A DNA stretch of 6,172 bases from Phycisphaerae bacterium. GTDB taxonomy: Bacteria > Planctomycetota > Phycisphaerae > Phycisphaerales > Phycisphaeraceae. The notes under the pieces are model-generated. The model was not told where the DNA came from and searched no databases. It worked only from the letters and a program-made list of their open reading frames with translations. Below are positions 1 to 6,172 of the stretch, piece by piece. How positions within the stretch are numbered: position 1 is the stretch's first letter; each line of letters opens with the position of its first letter. The DNA lies in assembly GCA_002688155.1 (NCBI GenBank), contig NZCH01000051.1, forward strand, positions 1 through 6,172, written 5' to 3'. A program made the translations under genes and the position numbers.

Positions 1-561
1 ATCATGCTGCTCAACGGGCACGGGTCCAACGTACCCAACCTCGACCTGGCGGCGCGGCGGATCAACGTGGAAACCGACGCCCAATGTGCCTTCGCCTCGT
101 GGTGGGACTTTTTGAAGGTCGACCCGTCGTTCCTCGAGTCGTGGCGTCAGAGCGACTTCCCCGGCGGATGCGCCCATGCGTGTGAACTTGAAACGTCGGT
201 CTATCTCTATCTGGACGAAGACAACGTCCACACGGACAAGATCGCCGACGGCCAGATCGCGTTCAACAAGCACAAGTCGGACTTTCATTACACGGACCTG
301 TTAGGCGCCGGCCCGGTACAGGTCACGTCGTGGACGGCCAGTTATTCAGATTCAGGCGTGCTGGGCCAACCAACGCTTGCGACAAAGCAAAAAGGCCAGC
401 GCGCCGTCGACGAGGCGGCGTCGCAACTGGCGCGGTGGCTCAAGGAGTTCCGAGCACGACCCAAACCCCCACGCGGCGATCATCACACGGCAGCGCCAAC
501 GATGCCCATGCCGTGGGGGCAGACCGAAAAGCCAACGCGGGCGGGGGATGTGCATGGGTGA
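1..561 (+). CDS. Creatininase-family hydrolase, 3' part (5' end cut by window edge)
   Basis: The frame is open from the first base; the first ATG (base 4) lies inside a conserved strand and is not the true start. Family members are metal-dependent amidohydrolases, usually about 240-270 residues, so roughly the first 70-90 residues lie outside the window. Two family motifs are visible, numbered from window codon 1: the metal-site loop LLNGHGSN at residues 3-10, with His7 as likely ligand, and GGCAHACELETS at residues 55-66, matching the family's H-A-x-E-x-ETS segment with His59 and Glu62 as candidate active-site residues. The C-terminus, after about residue 150, is a Pro/His-rich tail (PTMPMPWGQ near residue 166) beyond the usual fold. 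The substrate cannot be read: the family includes creatininase, formamide hydrolases and many uncharacterised sugar-cluster members, so creatinine should not be assumed. It converges on the ATPase gene, 135 bases away. The family call is firm. Confidence 0.85.
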   Translation: MMLLNGHGSNVPNLDLAARRINVETDAQCAFASWWDFLKVDPSFLESWRQSDFPGGCAHACELETSVYLYLDEDNVHTDKIADGQIAFNKHKSDFHYTDLLGAGPVQVTSWTASYSDSGVLGQPTLATKQKGQRAVDEAASQLARWLKEFRARPKPPRGDHHTAAPTMPMPWGQTEKPTRAGDVHG

Positions 562-595
562 TGGTGACCCAGGCATCGGACCACCTCTTGGGGCA

Positions 596-608
596 GAACG
601 TAACGTTC
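596..608. repeat. Short perfect inverted repeat in convergent gap
   Basis: GAACGT, one base A, then ACGTTC, lying between the ends of two convergent genes. No T-run follows on either strand, so it does not look like an intrinsic terminator. It could be a protein-binding palindrome or chance. The rest of 562-696 shows no gene, only a weak stem (TCGTT/AACGA) near 657-669. Confidence 0.3.
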
Positions 609-696
609 GTGCAGAATCGTCAAGTTTATTCACTGACAGGTTGAGCTGGCCAACAATCGTTTGGAACGAGTGAACCTGACGTTGCAGGGAGCCTCG

Positions 697-2015
697 CTAG
701 TCGCTGGCCACGGTCACAACATCATCCGATGCAGCGCTGACTGTACTCTCGAGCGTGAATGTTTCTTCCAGCACACCGAGTTTGTGGAACAGAATGCGGT
801 TTCGACGCTCTGCGTTGTCCACCATGGCATCGAACGACATGATTTCAATGAAGGCTCCGTAGTGGGGATGGGTAGGTTGGGCGCGACCTGGTCGATCACC
901 TTTGGTTTGTGCTTCAGAAGCGGGCGATACTGCGGCGCCTGTCGCTCCACGTATTCGCGGATTTGCCTTTCTTTGCGCTCTTGAATTGCCTGAGTGAACT
1001 CGGAAAGAAAATCGGAAGCCTGTGCCACGGAACCATCAGAGACCTCAGACCATCGAATCTCATCTTCGGATGCGAGTCCTACTTCGTCTGGGAAATCGAA
1101 CGCCGTACGCTCTGTCACCACTCGCTCATCCAGCAGGGACGATGAAATGTAACCGGCGTAGATGAAGGGTCGATCTGCCTCGGGATCTATCAGACTCGCC
1201 TCCAGATTGGGAACAACGCCCGTCAGCGCCTGAGAAGTAACTGCCCGTTTGTCAGCGCAGAAGGTAGATGGAGTGCTTCTCGCCGGGTCGAGGATGCGCC
1301 ATGACGTGCATGATGCTGAACTCGTGTCCGGAGACGTTGAACTTGTCTCGTTTGGTTCGCAGGTGGTCAGAGAAGAGCGATTTCAGATTGATTGAGTCTT
1401 CTGTAGTCGAATCCTCCAGCACCATCTGCGGGCAGACGTCAAGGGCCAGGAATTCGACACAATGCTCAACGACGCGATGGGCGATGGCTGCAAGAGATTT
1501 TGGCGCCTTGTTTCGGTACTGGGGTTTGAATCCAATCAACTTCACGGATGTACCGACCTCGCCCTCGGGCGCGGGTTCTACTTGTTGTTCTCGACACCAG
1601 CTTCGCTGTAGGCAAAGTCGAACGTGCGTCGCAGGTGTTCGCCATTCACCTCGAAGACGCTGTTCACCACGACGCGGGAAAATGCCTTGAGCCAGAGGAG
1701 GCGACCAATACCTTTGCCGCCGTGTTCGGCCTTATACCGCGAGTCCGAGGTACTGAACGAGTCGAAGTTCTCCTCATTAAAGCCGATGCCGTTATCGCGT
1801 ATCTCGAAATCAACGACCGGATCGCTCCTTCGCAACTCCTCTCGCATTACACCTTGGAAAGTGTCCCGCGCCACGACAATCGTGATTCGTCCGTTTGATA
1901 TACCGCGGTCGTTGATCGCGTGGATCGAATTGACAATCGCCTCGAAAACTGGGCGCAGATGGTGAGAGGGTGACAATTTAAGATTGTCAACCCGCCCCCT
2001 GATGTCGATTTTCAT
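697..2015 (-). pseudogene. GHKL (HSP90/gyrase-like) ATPase-domain protein, broken by three frameshifts
   Basis: The start is ATG at 2015, with GGGAGG just upstream, rather than an upstream in-frame ATG at 2252 that would add 79 low-quality residues. The first 145 residues carry the Bergerat ATP-binding fold: N-box FEAIVNSIHAI (Glu25, Asn29), G1 box RDNGIGFN (Asp74, Gly76, Gly78) and G2 box GGKGIGRL (residues 99-106). That frame stops at 1578-1580 (TAG). Homologous-looking text resumes one frame over as VEPAPEGEVGTSVKLIGF (from about 1581 to the stop at 1252), then returns to the first frame as CADKRAVTSQALTGVVPNL from about 1259, running through ERQAPQYRPLLKHKPKVID. After about 866 that frame becomes Cys/Trp-rich, while the next frame reads naturally as HYGAFIEIMSFDAMVDNAER and ends at TAG 697-699. 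Joined, the product is about 440 residues. Such ATPases occur as stand-alone proteins and in some defence loci, but the role here is unknown. It is a decayed gene or a victim of sequencing indels. Confidence 0.75.
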
Positions 2016-2019
2016 ACGG

Positions 2020-2025
2020 CCTCCC
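2020..2025 (-). promoter_or_regulatory. Ribosome binding site of the ATPase gene
   Basis: On the minus strand GGGAGG ends four bases before the ATG at 2015. It is the strongest Shine-Dalgarno match in the window. It supports starting the ATPase at the MKIDIRGRVD methionine and not at the in-frame ATG at 2252. The spacing is slightly short. Confidence 0.6.
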
Positions 2026-2161
2026 GAAGGGAACAGCGGCAGGTCTGTTGTCCCGTGCCCCCACGATCGCGTCTTGGGTACCTGTCGTGGCGGACTGGCC
2101 GACGATCGATCTGTTCCCCAAGCCCATAGGATATTATCCGGGTACGGACACCGCAACGACC

Positions 2162-2257
2162 TTATCCGCCGACAATCCACGGTAGCACGCGGTCGAATCT
2201 GCGCGGGAACTGCGCGGAGATAGCGATGTTTGCATCCACGTTGACGGCCCAACTCAT
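2162..2257 (-). CDS. Possible 31-codon ORF overlapping the GH127 stop
   Basis: The ATG at 2257 overlaps the GH127 TGA as ATGA, the usual arrangement for translational coupling, and the ORF runs 31 codons to TAA at 2162. The peptide begins MSWAVNVDANIAIS and ends DRVLPWIVGG. It has no low-complexity stretch, and its codons resemble those of the neighbours. I do not recognise it. It may be a small protein, the remnant of a former downstream gene of the operon, or chance. The rest of the gap (2016-2161) shows only the short palindrome GGATATTATCC at 2129-2139 and the ATPase ribosome binding site. Confidence 0.2.
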   Translation of the reverse strand: MSWAVNVDANIAISAQFPRRFDRVLPWIVGG

Positions 2258-4242
2258 TGATGATGATTCGCTTGCGGGACCCACACGCGCATGGGTGACG
2301 GGCCGCGGTTGGACCAGGCGTAGTAGGGGATTGCTTTGACCGGGCCGGCGTATTTGCCGGCGGACTTGCCGGTCAGGACGGTGACGCCGGCGAGCAGGTT
2401 GTCGTCGAATTGTGCCGTGAAGCCGGGCGGTTCGCCGGCGATGTGGTATGGGCCGGGGATTTGGCCCGGTGGGTTTGATTGATCCGAGTCGTGGCTCGAC
2501 GCCGTTGGATCGCTCACGGGTAGCCGAATGTCCCACACATCGCAGCCTTCATGGTCGGCGCCTTCAAAGCAGTACACGATTGGGCCACGGGTTAGCGCGA
2601 TCTTGCCGCGGAAGTGCTCGGCACGCGGGTCGGCGCGCATCGCGAGGATCGGCATACTCAGGTTCAGCGTGACACGGTCTTGCGGCGACCAGCGGCGCGC
2701 GAGCGTCAAGTACGCGCCGCAGCGCACCGGCTCGTTGATTGGCTCGCCGTTGACGTGCGCAGCCGCGTGTACGCACCAGCCGGGTATCCGCAGGTTCAGG
2801 TCAAACGTGGCCGGCTCGTCGACGTCGACGGTGATCGCAATATCGCCGTCCCATGGGTACCGCGTCTCGATGCTCAGCGTAACGGCGGTTGTGTCGTTGA
2901 TTCGCCGGTTCATGGTGCACTGGTCATATAAATGGACCCACACGGCGTTGCGCGACGTGCTGAACATGTAACCGGGAACCGACGCGAGCATGCGAAGGAT
3001 GTTCGGCGGGCAGCAGTTGGCCTCGGGCGAGCCCCAGGTGTTGCGTGGCGGGAAATCACCGTCGGTCGCCAGCGGCGACAAATAATGAAACGCCCCGCCG
3101 TCAATCGAAACGTGCGCGAGCAGGCCGTTATAAAGGATGCGCTCGAACAGGTCGGCGTACTTCGCGTCGCCGGTCGCGGCGAGCATGCGCCAGTTCCAGT
3201 ACCCGTTGCCGACCGACTCGCACGCTTCGAACCCGCGAATGATGTGGTCCTGCAGCACGCCGAACACGCCCTGCGACAGGTCAAACGGTTCGCTGGTGAT
3301 GCGTTCGGGCAACCAACGGTCGACGGCGAGGTTGCCGGTGATGTGCAGCTTGCCGGTGGTCATGTCGCGCCAGATGGCGTCGAGGTGCTGCGCGAACGCG
3401 GGGTCGGCGGACTCCGCGAGGTAGTCAGCGCCACCCGCGCACAGGTACGTCTGCCGCACTACGTGGCGGTTGAAGTGGCGCTGGTCATCGTTGTCGCCGA
3501 CGTCCGGGCCGATGATGGGTGGCTGCTTCAGCAGCGGCTCGAGAAACCGGCGCGCGCCGGTAAGGAACTGTTCGTCGCCGGTCGCTCGGGACAACTCGAC
3601 CAATGCCATCTCAATGCACGGGTGCTCAGCATACTCACGGCCTTGAAACGTGTTCAGCACGGACTTCGCCACGTTCGCGGCGCAGTCGAGAAACTCGCGC
3701 CGGCCAGTCGTACGGTGATGCGCGATCGCGGATTGAATCAGGTGGCCCGGCGTCGCCAGTTGGTACGAATTCTCAAAATCGTCGCCGTAGTACGCTTCAA
3801 GAAAGTCGGGATGCTCGTGCGCGGCGACAATGCCGGCGACGGTTTCGTCGAGCAGGCGACGGACTCGTGAATCGTCGCTCGATTGCAGCGTGAACGCGCA
3901 CGCTTCCATCAGCGTGAGGATGCTTGCCCGCCAGGTGTGCTGCAGGCAGTGGTCGTTGTGCCCTTTGAACGTGCGATCGAGCTGCTCCAACCCGCGGCGA
4001 ATGTCGGGATGATCGTGGTCATCGCCGTGCGCCGCGAACGCCGGAAACGGCGCGAACTGGTCTTCGCGGTTCAGGTAGCGCACGAACGATTCGATCCCCG
4101 CGGTGCGGTTGGCGTCGACGCGCGGGCGCCAGAAGCCGTCGCCAGGCTCCACGGCGTGAATGGGAACCGGGCGCATCGCCGCGTGTGAGCTGGCGCTCGT
4201 CTCAACGACACCCGCATCGCGCCAATGAAGTTTGTGATTCAT
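2254..4242 (-). CDS. GH127 (DUF1680) beta-L-arabinofuranosidase-like glycoside hydrolase
   Basis: This 662-residue protein has the full length usual for the family. GH127 enzymes cleave terminal beta-L-arabinofuranosyl residues from plant glycans, using a zinc-bound cysteine nucleophile. Visible landmarks are the N-terminal GDGFW motif (residues 34-38), the (alpha/alpha)-barrel segment GHLIQSAIAHHRTTG (166-180), EAC at 339-341 and CCPPN at 410-414. By the Bifidobacterium HypBA1 model, Glu339, Cys341, Cys410 and Cys411 would be the zinc ligands, and one of the paired cysteines (the first, by that model) the nucleophile. Glu318, in SEPF, is the best candidate for the acid/base. The C-terminal half, after about residue 450, is the beta-sandwich region, ending in the typical IPYYAWSNRGPSPMRVW near 638-654. 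No signal peptide is evident, so a cytoplasmic role on imported oligosaccharides is likely. The ATG overlaps a TGA ending the frame-corrected tail of the upstream enolase-family gene, which implies one operon. The ribosome binding site is weak (AGAGAA). The exact substrate is not certain, since many DUF1680 members are untested. Confidence 0.9.
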   Translation of the reverse strand: MNHKLHWRDAGVVETSASSHAAMRPVPIHAVEPGDGFWRPRVDANRTAGIESFVRYLNREDQFAPFPAFAAHGDDHDHPDIRRGLEQLDRTFKGHNDHCLQHTWRASILTLMEACAFTLQSSDDSRVRRLLDETVAGIVAAHEHPDFLEAYYGDDFENSYQLATPGHLIQSAIAHHRTTGRREFLDCAANVAKSVLNTFQGREYAEHPCIEMALVELSRATGDEQFLTGARRFLEPLLKQPPIIGPDVGDNDDQRHFNRHVVRQTYLCAGGADYLAESADPAFAQHLDAIWRDMTTGKLHITGNLAVDRWLPERITSEPFDLSQGVFGVLQDHIIRGFEACESVGNGYWNWRMLAATGDAKYADLFERILYNGLLAHVSIDGGAFHYLSPLATDGDFPPRNTWGSPEANCCPPNILRMLASVPGYMFSTSRNAVWVHLYDQCTMNRRINDTTAVTLSIETRYPWDGDIAITVDVDEPATFDLNLRIPGWCVHAAAHVNGEPINEPVRCGAYLTLARRWSPQDRVTLNLSMPILAMRADPRAEHFRGKIALTRGPIVYCFEGADHEGCDVWDIRLPVSDPTASSHDSDQSNPPGQIPGPYHIAGEPPGFTAQFDDNLLAGVTVLTGKSAGKYAGPVKAIPYYAWSNRGPSPMRVWVPQANHHQ

Positions 4243-4438
4243 GTTGTTCTCTGATTTGCGACCACCACGGTCGAAGCATTGCAGTCCGCGCCGCCGGGGC
4301 CCGGGGCGGGGCCGGTGACTTGGCGTCGCAGACCACTTCGATCAGCACATGCTCACCGGCGAACTCTGACAGGTCAACGTCGGAGTCGTGCCAAGGCGTG
4401 TGATGGACCTCGCCGCGTGTGGTCGGCAGGACGGCAAG
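4239..4438 (-). pseudogene. Broken C-terminal domain continuing the enolase-family reading frame
   Basis: Directly after the TAG at 4439-4441 the same frame continues as LAVLPTTRGEVHHTPWHDSD, then VDLSEFAGEHVLIEVVCDAK. The second piece resembles the 'VDLSxFAGxxVxLxxxxDxG' strand pattern of small jelly-roll-like modules seen beside carbohydrate enzymes. At the G/C homopolymers 4296-4306 the frame turns into Pro/Arg-rich text. One frame over it reads GPGGADCNASTVVVANQRTT and stops at TGA 4239-4241, which overlaps the GH127 ATG as ATGA. A natural ending landing exactly on the next start codon argues that this was real coding sequence. No start codon opens the segment independently, so it is best read as the C-terminal domain of the upstream gene, separated by one nonsense change (for example CAG to TAG) and one lost base. 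The domain identity is inferred from pattern only. Confidence 0.55.
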
Positions 4439-5623
4439 CTACAGGTCATTGACGTCCGGTGTGGTGTACAGGACCGTCCCGCATACCTTGATCTGCGTAT
4501 CCACGAGGTACTTTCGAATGGCGGCGGCGTTGGGGATGACACCCAGACCCGGCGCGTCGGGCAGGCGCACCTGCCCGTCCGAGCCGACGGGGACCTGGTC
4601 ATCGGACAACTCGGCGGCCAACGACGCCGGTTCGACGGGGTACTCGCAGAGCGAGGCGTCTTGAATGTCGGCGAACGGCTGGATCGATGCACTAAGCTGC
4701 AAGTGCGTGGTAAACGTGTGATTGACGAAGGTTACGCCTTTACTATTCGCGTACTGGGCGACCCGTCTGGCGGGGTGGATGCCGCCGACTCGGCCGGCGT
4801 CGATCTGGACGTAGCCAATTCCGCCGTAGTCGATCAGCTGTTTGGCCATATGGAAGTTTTGCGCCGCTTCGCCGCCGGCGATCTTGACGGGCGCGCTGAT
4901 GCGCGCCAGTTGCCCGTACGCTTGGAGCGCTTCGCTGATGAACGGCTCCTCGAGCCAGGTGGCCTTGGCCTGCGCCAGCGCGTCAAGCCGGGCCGCCGCC
5001 GCGTCCACGTCGTCAATCCACGCCGTGCCGGCATCGACCAGCAAAATGGCGTCATCGCCCAGGCCTTCACGCGCCGCCGTCAGTTGGTCGGAATCGTCCC
5101 GCACTGATTTGCGGCCAAACGGCCCCCAGCCGAACTTCACAGCACGGTAACCCTGCTGTCGCGACGCCTGTGCTTTGGCCAGCGTCTGCTGCGGCGTGTC
5201 GCCGAACAGTTGTGAAGCATAAGGCGTCTTGGGGTACGCCTTGTCGCAGCCGAGCAACTTGTAAACCGGTTGGCCCATCTGCCTGCCAAGCAGGTCCCAC
5301 AGCGCCATTTCGATGCCTGACCAGGTGTGATCGTTCTGAGGGATGTCCAGTCCCGTTTTCGCCACCTGCCTGCTAAGGTCAACGATGTCGTCCGGTGCAT
5401 CGATCGTCGCGCCGACCACACCATCACGCACCGGCTTGATGTTGGCGTGGGACATTGGGCACACGTAATTGGCGATCGACACCAGGGGCGACGCTTCGCA
5501 CTCGCCCCAGCCGGTGTGCCCGCCGCTGCGCACACGCACGAGCAGCGCATCCTGACTGCCGTCGGCAATGTCACGCACCTGGGGTATCGCCAGGTAATAA
5601 AGATCAACGGTTTCGATTATCAT
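4439..5623 (-). CDS. Mandelate racemase/muconate lactonizing (enolase-superfamily) sugar-acid enzyme
   Basis: The protein is 394 residues, a normal family length. Enzymes of this group abstract a proton alpha to a carboxylate using a divalent metal; most relatives in sugar clusters are acid-sugar dehydratases or cycloisomerases. The N-terminal capping domain covers about residues 1-125, with WGECEASP at 39-46. The barrel follows. Metal ligands fit Asp197 (LLVDAG), Glu225 (WLEEPF) and Glu252 (IAGGE). The Asp275-His302 dyad (VQIDAGRVGG, NHTF) lies 23 and 50 residues after the last ligand, the same spacing as in mandelate racemase, so His302 is the likely catalytic base. Glu327 (CEYP) matches the conserved late Glu. 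The second-strand motif is VKFGWGPFG: Lys163 is present, but glycine stands where the usual KxK second lysine would be. No clear ribosome binding site precedes the ATG. It lies upstream of the GH127 gene on the same strand, probably co-transcribed. The substrate is unknown. Confidence 0.88.
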   Translation of the reverse strand: MIIETVDLYYLAIPQVRDIADGSQDALLVRVRSGGHTGWGECEASPLVSIANYVCPMSHANIKPVRDGVVGATIDAPDDIVDLSRQVAKTGLDIPQNDHTWSGIEMALWDLLGRQMGQPVYKLLGCDKAYPKTPYASQLFGDTPQQTLAKAQASRQQGYRAVKFGWGPFGRKSVRDDSDQLTAAREGLGDDAILLVDAGTAWIDDVDAAAARLDALAQAKATWLEEPFISEALQAYGQLARISAPVKIAGGEAAQNFHMAKQLIDYGGIGYVQIDAGRVGGIHPARRVAQYANSKGVTFVNHTFTTHLQLSASIQPFADIQDASLCEYPVEPASLAAELSDDQVPVGSDGQVRLPDAPGLGVIPNAAAIRKYLVDTQIKVCGTVLYTTPDVNDL

Positions 5624-5856
5624 GACACGCTTGCTCGCTGGGTCGTGATCAGCGCCGTGCCGATTCGTGCTTGGCCGGCGTCAATAGGTTACCCAAGATA
5701 TTTCAATTTCTGTGACGTTGCCACTGACCGATTGGCCACAGCGACAACACCACCTCGATGACGAGCATCATCAATGCACACGCATGGCTGGCCGGTCTAA
5801 TTGCGCGATCATGTTCCCGGTTCTCGATAAACTGACGCACTAAAAGGAAAGCAACC
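5624..5856. promoter_or_regulatory. Divergent intergenic promoter region
   Basis: These 233 bases separate the divergent starts of the enolase-family gene (-) and the right-edge hydrolase (+), so both promoters should lie here. No strong sigma-70 boxes are visible. The best rightward candidate is TTGCGC at 5801-5806 with GATAAA at 5826-5831, but the 19-base spacing makes it weak. A small inverted repeat, GATGA/TCATC (5757-5761 and 5768-5772, six-base loop), could be an operator. No protein-like frame is seen in the interval. Confidence 0.45.
5845..5849 (+). promoter_or_regulatory. Ribosome binding site of the right-edge hydrolase gene
   Basis: AGGAA within TAAAAGGAAAGC, about seven bases before the ATG at 5857. 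The spacing is good, and it supports that ATG as the start. Confidence 0.55.
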
Positions 5857-6172
5857 ATGCCAACGAAGGTCACCCTACAAACCGGTGCAACTATTGATCG
5901 CGTTGAAAGGCGCGGCGCCGACGAGTTGCAGCGATACATTCGCTTGCTGTTCGGTTTCACGCTGCCAGTATCGACGCAGCCGGTGCGCAGCGGCATCGTG
6001 ATCTCAATCGGTACGCCCCAGTCCAATCCGCCCTTGGCGCGCAAGGCGGACCGACACGAACTTGGCGATCAGGATTACGCGGTCAGGCGTGTATCGCCGG
6101 GCCGGCTGGAAATCTGCGGCGGGTCGCCGCCGGCGGTGCTCTGGGGCGTCTATGAACTGATCGAGCAATGGG
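5857..6172 (+). CDS. N-terminus of an alpha-glucuronidase-like (GH67-N-type domain) glycoside hydrolase, cut by window edge
   Basis: The ATG at 5857 follows a good AAGGA site, and the frame stays open for 105 codons to the window end with no stop. The visible part has the shape of the small alpha/beta domain that precedes the catalytic barrel in GH67 alpha-glucuronidases and related hydrolases (GH20- or GH115-like and DUF4838-type proteins). It opens with ADELQRYI at residues 22-29, followed by a 'g-lP' strand (GFTLP). An IVISIGTP strand lies near 47-54, then DYAVRRV near 73-79, a LEICGG strand near 84-89, and the closing VLWGVYELIEQWG at about 94-106. The last segment is the family's most recognisable motif. 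No signal peptide is evident at the N-terminus. Its catalytic domain is not in the window, so the substrate cannot be called. It is divergently transcribed from the enolase-family and GH127 genes, which fits a shared polysaccharide-degradation locus. Confidence 0.7.
   Translation, partial: MPTKVTLQTGATIDRVERRGADELQRYIRLLFGFTLPVSTQPVRSGIVISIGTPQSNPPLARKADRHELGDQDYAVRRVSPGRLEICGGSPPAVLWGVYELIEQW

Noticed and set aside
661..984. Plus-strand ORF of 107 codons in the ATPase tail
   Set aside because: Its product is Cys/Arg-rich and unstructured, while the minus strand reads as ATPase-family text in this region.
1578..1590. Programmed -1 frameshift in the ATPase
   Set aside because: The site reads C AAC AAG, not a standard slippery heptamer, and no clear downstream stem is evident. 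Two further lesions in the same gene favour decay or error.
2932..3870. Long plus-strand ORF of 312 codons
   Set aside because: It is exactly antisense to the GH127 gene, whose strand carries clear catalytic motifs. The plus-strand product is Arg/Val-rich with no recognisable domain, a typical GC-rich shadow.
4439..4441. TAG reassigned as an amino acid throughout the organism
   Set aside because: The frame-corrected ATPase appears to end at a TAG (697-699), and its TAG at 1578 is followed by out-of-frame text. One sense-like TAG is better explained by a point mutation, an error or local readthrough.
4388..5107. Plus-strand ORF of 239 codons
   Set aside because: Antisense shadow of the enolase-family gene; it has no domain, and the opposite strand has all the metal ligands.
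5703..6044. Minus-strand ORF of 113 codons across the divergent region
   Set aside because: It overlaps the well-supported hydrolase start at 5857 in antisense and contains no recognisable motif.
1..6172. CRISPR array, tRNA or rRNA genes, insertion sequences
   Set aside because: No regularly spaced repeats, cloverleaf-like segments, ribosomal RNA stretches, transposase motifs or terminal inverted repeats were seen on either strand.

Overview
This GC-rich bacterial window looks like part of a carbohydrate-catabolism region. It holds a 3' fragment of a creatininase-family hydrolase, a broken GHKL-type ATPase gene, an intact GH127 (DUF1680) beta-L-arabinofuranosidase-like enzyme, an intact enolase-superfamily sugar-acid enzyme, and the 5' end of a protein resembling the N-terminal domain of alpha-glucuronidase-type glycoside hydrolases. 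This gene mix, the generally weak ribosome binding sites and the codon use recall Planctomycetota or a related polysaccharide-degrading lineage. That assignment is inference, because the window contains no marker gene.

Layout: 1-561 (+) creatininase-family protein, cut by the left window edge. 562-696 is a short convergent gap with one small palindrome. 697-2015 (-) is a GHKL ATPase-domain gene readable only by joining four segments across three frameshifts. 2016-2253 is a gap with a possible 31-codon ORF whose ATG overlaps the stop of the next gene. 2254-4242 (-) is the GH127 enzyme. 4239-4438 (-) looks non-coding at first, but it carries a convincing protein tail that continues the enolase-superfamily frame past an amber codon and a one-base frameshift, ending in a TGA that overlaps the GH127 ATG. 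4439-5623 (-) is the enolase-superfamily enzyme. 5624-5856 is a divergent promoter region. 5857 to the right edge (+) is the glycoside-hydrolase N-terminal domain, open at the window end.

A plausible joint role is breakdown of plant- or alga-like polysaccharide side chains. The GH127 enzyme would release L-arabinofuranose, the right-edge gene may act on uronic-acid-bearing chains, and the enolase-superfamily enzyme would dehydrate or isomerise a sugar acid. The creatininase-family gene may belong to the same catabolic region. The ATPase gene has no visible metabolic link and may be an unrelated, decaying insertion.

The main observation is several reading-frame lesions in otherwise well-conserved coding text, in the ATPase and in the tail of the enolase-family gene. 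Most fit the loss of one base in or beside a short homopolymer. Either two genes are decaying or the assembly has indel errors, and the raw reads would separate these. I found no CRISPR array, tRNA, rRNA, insertion sequence or convincing terminator.
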